Source: Planctomycetota bacterium (GTDB lineage: Bacteria; Planctomycetota; UBA1135; GCA-002686595). From it: a DNA stretch of 7,369 bases. Positions 1 through 7,369 of this stretch are shown piece after piece. The stretch is taken from contig JAJDES010000031.1 in assembly GCA_029259675.1 (NCBI GenBank), positions 1 to 7,369 of the forward strand, read 5' to 3'. The notes below the pieces were generated by a model. It was given only the letters and a program-made list of their open reading frames with translations. It was not told the origin of the DNA and did no database searches. Each line of letters begins with the position of its first letter. Position 1 is the stretch's first letter. The position numbers and the translations under genes were made by a program.

Positions 1-2629
<2,629 letters not shown>

Positions 2630-2633
<4 letters not shown>

Positions 2634-3829
2634 TGGGGCGCAACAGAGTTGGATTCACCGACAACATGCACGAGCGCACCGTCGTCGCAAAGTTCCTGGC
2701 CGAGGACAACGACGCCACCCGTTAGATCTTCGCCGACTACTTGCAGGTGCTTTTCCCCGCGCAGCCCGACTTCAACGGGAACCCAGCGAACCTTCTCACT
2801 GCCGTCCGCAAGGACGAAAAGGCCGGTGATGTCCGCCCGATCGGTTAGGGCTTCCGACGGCACAATGGTCGCGTCATCAACGTGATCCAATTCGAGCGTT
2901 GCCCGCACGAACATACCTGGTTTGAGCGCGCCATCAGAATTGGCAAGCTCCAACTCGACGCGCGCTTGACGCGTTGCGCGGTTGAAGATCGGTGCAATGC
3001 GCACGATTCTTCCATCGAATTCCCTCCCGGGGTACGCGTCGGTCGTCAGCACGGCGCGTTGATCCAAGCTCAGGCCGCGGTAATCGCGCTCCGCGACGGA
3101 AACGACGGCAATGATCGGATGGATGCGAATAATGGAGAGCAGTGGCGTGTTCGACGGCACATTTCCCCCCTCGTCCACGAAACGTTCACCGACAACGCGC
3201 AGCTCATCGTCGCCGTTCCAATCCGCCGCAACCGTAACGTACCCCAGCCGAACCCGAGCGGTGAGCAGCGCGGCCTCAGCGTGCGCAATGCTCGCTTCGG
3301 TAACTTCAAGGCGTGAGCGACTCGCCAATTCCCTCGAGCGAGCATCGTCAAGCTGTGACTCGGAACTCACGCCCTCATCGCGCAGAGCCTCGAGTCGGGT
3401 CAATGCCCGCTTAGAAATTTCAAGCGCACTGCGTGCTTCCACGTGATTGGCGCGTGCCACGGCCAAGCTTGCTTCCGCCTGCAACACGGCTTGGCCGTAC
3501 TCATCATCGTCGAGTCGAGCAACAACCGCTCCCCGTTTCACCGTGTCACCGATCTCTACTTCGAGCTTGGTAACCCGGCCGCCGACCTTGGCTGCGACAA
3601 CAAACTCCGCGGCCGCCTCAAGGCTTCCACTTACCGTTCGTCGTGCAGTGATCGGTCCGCGCTCAATGGCTGCGATTTCCACCGGAACGGTACCGCGGCT
3701 TGCGCTAGGCTCCGCCCCGCCACCATCCTCACCGGAGCCGAAATCGGTGCAGGCTGAAAGGGGCACGAGCAGCGCAAGCAAGAGGAGGCTCGTTACCAGG
3801 TCCGAGATTCGACAGAGTTGCAAAGGCAT
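2630..3829 (-). CDS. RND efflux periplasmic adaptor (membrane fusion protein), lipoprotein, 399 aa
   Basis: This is the periplasmic adaptor that links the RND pump encoded immediately downstream to an outer-membrane channel. The ATG at 3829 is chosen because it places a signal peptide (residues 7-26, rich in Leu) directly before a lipobox LSAC with Cys27, so the mature protein should be lipid-anchored. The frame stays open to an ATG at 4027, but those 66 extra residues are Arg/Pro-rich and bury the signal peptide. No strong Shine-Dalgarno precedes 3829. Domains in order: beta-barrel and lipoyl start (about 48-85); lipoyl motif GGRVTKLEVEIGDTVKRG (83-100); alpha-helical hairpin (about 112-195, rich in Ala/Arg/Glu); second lipoyl half with VVGERFVDEGG (212-222); barrel with RIAPIFNRATRQARV (277-291) and LKPGMFVRATLEL (302-314); membrane-proximal domain beginning IVPSEAL (322-328). 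The residue after Cys27 is Thr, not the Asp that favours inner-membrane retention in enteric bacteria. Confidence 0.94.
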
Positions 3830-3897
3830 GGGTGGCTGCGCGGGGAAAGGTTCGCCAGCATCGGGAGGATGCGGCCTAGCCGCTTTGGGTGAACAAA

Positions 3898-3960
3898 TTA
3901 GCTCCTGCGGAGCCGGGGGTCGAGCAAAGCGAACATGCCTGCGGCGACGTCGACCAGCAC
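3898..3960 (-). pseudogene. possible C-terminal remnant of a DppB/OppB-type ABC transporter permease
   Basis: On the minus strand the last 20 codons before a TAA at 3900-3898 read VLVDVAAGMFALLDPRLRRS. The end, ALLDPRLR, closely resembles the extreme C-terminus of many peptide-type ABC permeases (pattern xLVDLxYAxLDPRxR, from memory of the family). The frame upstream (Ser/Arg/Pro-rich, stopped near 4063) has no transmembrane segment, so an intact permease is absent. The stop lies 68 bases before the adaptor start. It may be the relic of a gene deleted by rearrangement or pure coincidence, since the match is short and spaced by two or three extra residues. Confidence 0.2.
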
Positions 3961-4384
3961 CCGAGAGCGCGGAGGCGACTCGGCGCGCGCCTTGCTGCGG
4001 AGCGAGCCGCTGTCGGGATCTCTCCAACCGCGGTCGCGCCGACGCTTAGGCGAGCTCCAACTTTAGCACCAGAGGATTGCTGGCTAGCGACCAATTCCAT
4101 CGAATGCCCAAAAGCTGCGCAGAGAGCGCCAAGGCGACGCGACCATTGGTCCCTTAGGTCGCCGGCTCGAATGGCGACAGATTGTTTCCCCGACCAATAA
4201 TCCTGCATTTGATCGCCCGTTCGCAAAACATTCGGTCTCGACTCAAAAGCTCATTGCTTGAAGCGTGGCCGCGAGCGTTCCATTCATGGACGTGCCCTTG
4301 TTTCGCACAGAATCTTTCGCTCGCAGGGTTTGGCAAGAATGCCACCCATCGCGGTTCTCATTCTGCGAGACACATCAAGCAAGC

Positions 4385-4416
4385 CCGGGGCACGATCAGT
4401 AAGCAAATGCCCCCGG
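4385..4416. repeat. imperfect GC-rich inverted repeat, possible terminator-like hairpin
   Basis: CCGGGGCA (4385-4392) pairs with TGCCCCCGG (4408-4416) with a single bulged C, around a 15-base loop. It lies about 127 bases past the stop of the minus-strand phospholipase A gene, so it could end that transcript. No T-run follows on either strand, so it is not a classical intrinsic terminator. Confidence 0.35.
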
Positions 4417-4542
4417 ACTAGGACCGAGAAACTTTGTGCGCAAGGCGTCGGTGCCCCAGCCGTGGAGGCCTCAATTTTGGTGGAGACAACGCCGGCGGCA
4501 GAGCGACAACCTACTTTAGGGAGCAGCGCGGACTAGTTCGGC

Positions 4543-5520
4543 TTACCGAATGAGCGCAAAGCCAATTCGAACTTGCGACGGCGTCTTCTGGTCGTAGACA
4601 ATGATGCTCTCGCCCCACCCGTTGAAGTATTGGACAAATAGAAACCCCTCAAAATCGTCGCTGAGCAACTTCCTCAGTGGATAGGTCCAATCCACCTGCA
4701 GGTATCCGTGATCTGAATCGCGCCCGATACGTATGTCGCTGGAAATTCCAAAGCCGTCGTCGCGGTATGCTCTGAGTCGCAGATTGAAGTTTCCACGAAA
4801 GTCCTCAATGTCACTATTTCCGCTGCTTTCGCCAAGATACGCCCAAATCTTTGGTTCGACGGCAATGCGAAGATCACTAGGCAACCTCCAATTCCAACTC
4901 GGTTTGGCATAGGCAATATTGACGCTGCGAGAGTCGACGCCGCCCTTGCCGTTGGACTCGTGCTCAATGCCCGTTTCCATGCCGATTGACAATCCTTCAC
5001 GGGACCATCGTTCGATTTTTTGGTCACGCCAAAACAACGCAGGTCGGTAGGTCGAATCGAGGAATGGCGCCGACTCTGACTGCAGGTCCCAAATCGTGGT
5101 TTGCGAGAACCCGAAGTGGATCCCCTCAAGCCATGGAGTTCCTGTGACGAGCTCTCCTTCAGGATTGAGGAAGCTGTAGGCAAAGCTGTACTGGAACTTC
5201 GCGTTCGTGCGCTCATTGAAGCCCACGGCAAAGTAGAGCGGCTCATGTGCGGAAAGGCGCGAAAGAATGCGATCTTGGGCCGATACGCCATCAGAGCTGC
5301 GCTGTTGGGTCACAGCCTGCTCGGGCTTGGATTCGGAGGGTGAGTTGATCTTGTCACCTTCCGTTGATTCAGATTCGGTGGCGGAAGCGGCACGCGCCTC
5401 CGGCTCGGAAGCAAGGGCATCTGCTTCACCGTGCACAGTCTGGCAGCTAGGGAGCAAACAGGCCGTGATCAACGGCACCAGTCCCGGAAAAACGCGACAC
5501 TTGTAATCGATGAGTTCCAC
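4543..5520 (-). CDS. pldA: outer-membrane phospholipase A (OMPLA/PldA family), predicted lipoprotein, 325 aa
   Basis: This is a Ca2+-dependent outer-membrane enzyme that removes acyl chains from phospholipids that reach the outer leaflet. The family triad is complete: His187 and Ser189 in EHESNGKGG and Asn201 in SRSVN, with the Ser-Asn spacing of 12 found in E. coli PldA (His142, Ser144, Asn156). Ser197 matches the calcium ligand Ser152, while Arg147 is Lys192 here. Other landmarks are TYRPALFW (157-164) and FVQYFNGWGESII (295-307) before the final strand. The GTG at 5520 is chosen because it gives a signal peptide ending in the lipobox LPSC with Cys26. The frame extends to an ATG at 5664, but those 48 residues are basic and would bury the signal. 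Residues 27-91 form a Ser/Glu/Ala-rich linker not present in the enteric enzyme. The protein ends in Arg rather than the aromatic residue usual for barrel proteins. The gene diverges from the phospholipase D gene. The family is certain; lipidation is inferred. Confidence 0.93.
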   Translation of the reverse strand: MELIDYKCRVFPGLVPLITACLLPSCQTVHGEADALASEPEARAASATESESTEGDKINSPSESKPEQAVTQQRSSDGVSAQDRILSRLSAHEPLYFAVGFNERTNAKFQYSFAYSFLNPEGELVTGTPWLEGIHFGFSQTTIWDLQSESAPFLDSTYRPALFWRDQKIERWSREGLSIGMETGIEHESNGKGGVDSRSVNIAYAKPSWNWRLPSDLRIAVEPKIWAYLGESSGNSDIEDFRGNFNLRLRAYRDDGFGISSDIRIGRDSDHGYLQVDWTYPLRKLLSDDFEGFLFVQYFNGWGESIIVYDQKTPSQVRIGFALIR

Positions 5521-5523
5521 GCG

Positions 5524-5528
5524 CCCTT
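5524..5528 (-). promoter_or_regulatory. putative Shine-Dalgarno of the phospholipase A gene
   Basis: AAGGG on the minus strand lies three bases before the GTG at 5520, within AGAAAAGGGCGC. The spacing is shorter than ideal, but it is the only purine-rich site near the start that keeps the lipoprotein signal peptide. It supports the GTG start over the ATG at 5664. Confidence 0.4.
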
Positions 5529-5720
5529 TTCTAGATAGTGAGGATTGTGCCGCCGCGAATAGCGCACAGCTAGTTCGGAATTGGCGCTTACGATGCACCC
5601 CGGATTTGATCTTATGGATTTGGGCTTGAACTCTTGCCCCGATTTTGCCGCGCCCCGCAACCATCCTCGAGCAGATTTCGAAGGAATGTCTTGGGGATTT
5701 ATTCAGTCTGGTCCTTGAGA

Positions 5721-5734
5721 CGATTAACGATTAA
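5721..5734. repeat. tandem 7-base repeat CGATTAA x2
   Basis: Two adjacent perfect copies of CGATTAA lie 34 bases before the phospholipase D start, in the divergent spacer. Such a direct repeat could be an operator half-site pair, but two short copies can also arise by chance. Confidence 0.3.
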
Positions 5735-5767
5735 GTGGCGCACAGCGATAGGTAAGTATTTCTGTGC

Positions 5768-7018
5768 GTGCCATGGGTCAACCTTCCAGGGTACGATAGT
5801 GGAACCGCTCGAGTCATTGCAGACAATAGCCCCAAAGCACCAGAGATTCACAAGAACACACACAGCGACGTGGAAAGCACAAGAGCAGCGCTTGAGCGTT
5901 CCTTGGGTCACCGTTTCACCCAAGACAACAGCGTCGAACGGCTTCGCAACGGAATAGAAATCTTCCCCGCGATGCTGGCCGCCATCGGCAACGCGCGCGA
6001 ACGCATCAGCTTCGTCACCTTCGTGTATTGGACCGGGGATGTTGCTGAAAAGTTCGTCGAAGCGTTGGCGAAACGCGCCAAAGAGGGGCTGCAAGTTCGG
6101 GTGTTGCTCGATGCCTTCGGCTCTTCGCGTATGCCGGCTCGATTGCTTGAGGCACTGCGCAATGCGTCGGTGGACGTGCAAATCTTCCGCCCCACCAAGC
6201 TTCGCAACTTTTGGAAACTGAACCATCGGACCCATAGGAAAATCCTCACGTGTGACGGAATCTTGGGTTTCACGGGAGGCGTCGGCATCGCCGAAGAATG
6301 GGAGGGCGACGCTGGGGATCCAAGCGAATGGAGAGAAACTCACTTTTGCCTGCGCGGGCCCTGCGTGCGCGAGTTGGAGGCTGCATTCCTCGAGAACTGG
6401 AGTGAAGCAACGGGTTGGGGCGGAGTTCCCTCGGAACCGCCAGAAATGGCCGAAACTCACAATGGAAACACAGCCGTGCAGATTGTGCGTGCCTCCGGTG
6501 GCCCGGGTTGGAGTGATGTCCGCACAGCAACTCACACCTTGATCCAACAGGCCAAGACTTCGATCGTCATTGCAACGGGTTACTTCGTGCCTGACGACGG
6601 CTTGCGGGACGCGCTACTCGCTGCGCTTGCCCGCGGAGTTGAAATAGAAGTCATGCTTCCCGGCTCTCACTCAGATGAACAGCACTGCAATCTCGCCGGA
6701 GCCAAGGAGATGGCCATGCTGGCAAAGGCCGGTGCTCGCATCTGGATGTACGAGAAGACGATGCTGCATCACAAACTCATGCTGGTGGACGGAACGACAA
6801 GCATGTTCGGATCACCCAATTTCAATCAACGCTCTTTCGAGCAAGACGACGAGATTGCCGCGATTGCGATCAATTCGGAGCTGACGGAACGACTGCGCGC
6901 TGATTTCGACTCCGATCGGAATGACGCCGTGGCCTTCGATCCACAGAGGTGGAAAGAACGCTCGATTTGGACACGCTGCAAAGTTTGGGCGGTCCGGCAA
7001 ATTAGGGGCCATTTGTAA
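5768..7018 (+). CDS. phospholipase D superfamily protein, cardiolipin synthase-like (ClsB type), 416 aa
   Basis: This probably joins two phospholipids, or a phospholipid and an alcohol, by transfer of a phosphatidyl group, as in cardiolipin synthesis at the inner membrane. Both HKD motifs are complete: His156-Arg-Lys158 with Asp163, followed by GFTGGVGIAEEW, and His334-His-Lys336 with Asp341, followed by FGSPNFNQRSF. The core begins near residue 54, where RNGIEIFPAMLAAIGNARERI matches the usual opening of this family. YFVPDDGLRDALLAALARGV (272-291) opens the second half. There is no transmembrane helix or signal peptide, as in ClsB rather than ClsA. The GTG at 5768 is the first start after the upstream stop (5753-5755). 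The first 34 codons look little like coding sequence, so GTG 5870 (Val35) is a reasonable alternative; neither has a good ribosome site. Substrate choice (cardiolipin, other exchange or hydrolysis) cannot be read from sequence. It diverges from the phospholipase A gene. Confidence 0.93.
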   Translation: MPWVNLPGYDSGTARVIADNSPKAPEIHKNTHSDVESTRAALERSLGHRFTQDNSVERLRNGIEIFPAMLAAIGNARERISFVTFVYWTGDVAEKFVEALAKRAKEGLQVRVLLDAFGSSRMPARLLEALRNASVDVQIFRPTKLRNFWKLNHRTHRKILTCDGILGFTGGVGIAEEWEGDAGDPSEWRETHFCLRGPCVRELEAAFLENWSEATGWGGVPSEPPEMAETHNGNTAVQIVRASGGPGWSDVRTATHTLIQQAKTSIVIATGYFVPDDGLRDALLAALARGVEIEVMLPGSHSDEQHCNLAGAKEMAMLAKAGARIWMYEKTMLHHKLMLVDGTTSMFGSPNFNQRSFEQDDEIAAIAINSELTERLRADFDSDRNDAVAFDPQRWKERSIWTRCKVWAVRQIRGHL

Positions 7019-7028
7019 ATTCGCGCGC

Positions 7029-7046
7029 ATCCGGCACGAACCGGAT
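7029..7046 (+). repeat. short hairpin just past the phospholipase D stop
   Basis: ATCCGG and CCGGAT form a perfect 6-base stem around the loop CACGAA, 10 bases after the TAA. No T-run follows, so it may stabilise or end the transcript only with help from another factor. Confidence 0.3.
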
Positions 7047-7145
7047 CGCAGTGAAACGGGCGCAAGCAATACCATGGATCACTGTGGCATCGATCACAAG
7101 GGCATGTAGCTGCCGGCGCAACCCTCGCTGATCCTGTTCCCCGCA

Positions 7146-7176
7146 CCCATTGCCCCCATTTGGTTCGGGCAATGGG
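7146..7176. repeat. perfect 10-base inverted repeat
   Basis: CCCATTGCCC (7146-7155) and GGGCAATGGG (7167-7176) are exact reverse complements around an 11-base loop. No T-run follows on either strand. It sits between the end of the phospholipase D gene and a minus-strand terminator, so it may be a bidirectional stop or a protein-binding palindrome. Confidence 0.55.
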
Positions 7177-7328
7177 CACGGGCAGGCGTCATCGAGAGCA
7201 CAGTTGCCCTCGGGTGGATCGCACCCGCAACGCGGTCGGCGCAAGGCTCGGGGAATTCTGTCCACTCACGTGCTGACGAGCGCCGGGCATGAGATACACC
7301 CGTCCGCTCAATCGAGCGAACAAGGTTC

Positions 7329-7362
7329 AAAAAGTTCCATTTCGATTATTCGAGCAATGGAA
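7329..7362 (-). terminator. probable intrinsic terminator of a minus-strand gene to the right of the window
   Basis: Read on the minus strand, TTCCATT then TCGA pairs with TCGA then AATGGAA around the loop ATAA, with a 2-base GC bulge on the 5' arm. The stem is followed after one base by TTTTT (7333-7329). The stem has 11 pairs but is AT-rich. It implies a gene ending just beyond the right edge and converging on the phospholipase D gene. Confidence 0.5.
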
Positions 7363-7369
7363 GTCCCAA

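Larger units (their letters stand above)
3830..4542. other. 713-base intergenic region without a convincing gene
   Basis: This stretch lies upstream of the adaptor gene and downstream of the phospholipase A gene, both on the minus strand. Several open frames of 60-116 codons exist on both strands, but none has a recognisable domain or a good ribosome binding site, and their predicted proteins are Arg/Ser/Pro-rich as expected of chance frames. The promoter of the efflux operon must lie here if the operon is separately transcribed, but no strong -35/-10 pair was found. The region holds an imperfect GC-rich inverted repeat (4385-4416) and a possible permease-tail remnant (3898-3960). It may be a decayed gene or regulatory DNA. 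Confidence 0.6.
5521..5767. promoter_or_regulatory. divergent promoter region between the phospholipase A and phospholipase D genes
   Basis: These 247 bases separate two divergently read genes and must carry their promoters, if the chosen starts are right. No clear sigma70 -35/-10 pair was recognised on either strand. The part next to the phospholipase D gene is AT-richer and contains a tandem CGATTAA repeat (5721-5734). AGGTAAG at 5750-5756 is the nearest purine-rich stretch to the phospholipase D start, but at 11 bases or more it is far from the GTG. Confidence 0.45.
7019..7369. other. 351-base region downstream of the phospholipase D gene without a clear gene
   Basis: No frame here gives a recognisable protein. 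A minus-strand frame at 7002-7265 (GTG start, 87 codons, Cys/Pro-rich in its first third) has fair codon use but no ribosome site and overlaps the 3' end of the phospholipase D gene, so it is not called. The region contains two inverted repeats and a minus-strand terminator-like hairpin, as expected between convergent genes. Confidence 0.55.

Noticed and set aside
3830..4027. 66-residue N-terminal extension of the adaptor from the ATG at 4027
   Set aside because: The extension is Arg/Pro-rich and would put the lipoprotein signal peptide inside the protein; the ATG at 3829 gives a normal lipobox at Cys27.
4197..4226. Possible minus-strand promoter TTGCGA, 18-base spacer, GATTAT
   Set aside because: Each element matches the sigma70 consensus at only four of six positions and it lies about 370 bases before the adaptor start.
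4154..4345. Minus-strand open frame of 63 codons in the long spacer
   Set aside because: No recognisable domain or ribosome site; its length is within what chance gives in GC-rich DNA.
5521..5664. 48-residue N-terminal extension of the phospholipase A from the ATG at 5664
   Set aside because: The extension is basic and without a hydrophobic segment, and it would bury the lipoprotein signal that follows the GTG at 5520.
5699..6547. Minus-strand open frame of 282 codons
   Set aside because: It lies opposite the phospholipase D gene, whose two HKD motifs prove the plus-strand frame; the minus-strand protein has no recognisable domain.
7002..7265. Minus-strand open frame of 87 codons with a Cys/Pro-rich part
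   Set aside because: The codon use is plausible, but there is no ribosome site, a stop directly precedes the GTG, it overlaps the phospholipase D 3' end and no family is recognised.

Overview
The window reads as chromosome of a Gram-negative bacterium. It encodes an inner-membrane RND efflux pump with its lipoprotein adaptor, an outer-membrane phospholipase A and a cardiolipin synthase-like phospholipase D. Base composition is moderately GC-rich and codon use is even across the genes. The lineage cannot be fixed from the sequence; a deltaproteobacterial or Myxococcota-like origin is only a guess. No insertion sequence, phage gene, CRISPR array, tRNA or rRNA was seen.

Left half (1-3829, minus strand): a two-gene efflux operon. 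A membrane-fusion (adaptor) lipoprotein is read first and overlaps by 4 bases (ATGA) the start of an HAE1-type RND transporter. The transporter runs off the left edge with about 877 residues visible. No TolC-type outer-membrane channel is in view. The usual Asp-Asp pair of transmembrane helix 4 is Asp-Ser here.

Middle (3830-4542): about 710 bases with no convincing gene. A possible 20-codon remnant resembling the C-terminal tail of a peptide-type ABC permease lies just upstream of the adaptor gene, and a GC-rich inverted repeat lies downstream of the phospholipase A gene.

Right half: a minus-strand outer-membrane phospholipase A with the His/Ser/Asn catalytic triad intact (4543-5520). It appears to be made as a lipoprotein with a long Ser/Glu/Ala-rich linker before the barrel. 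It diverges, across a 247-base spacer, from a plus-strand two-HKD phospholipase D/cardiolipin synthase (5768-7018). The two neighbours both act on phospholipids, one on acyl ester bonds at the outer membrane and the other on head-group phosphodiester bonds, so shared control in membrane-lipid remodelling is a reasonable inference.

The right end (7019-7369) holds no clear gene. It contains two inverted repeats and a hairpin followed by a T-run on the minus strand, which probably terminates a minus-strand gene lying beyond the right edge. No wholly new system is evident. The points most worth a second look are the lipid-anchored phospholipase A, its divergent pairing with the cardiolipin synthase, and the altered proton-relay site of the RND pump.
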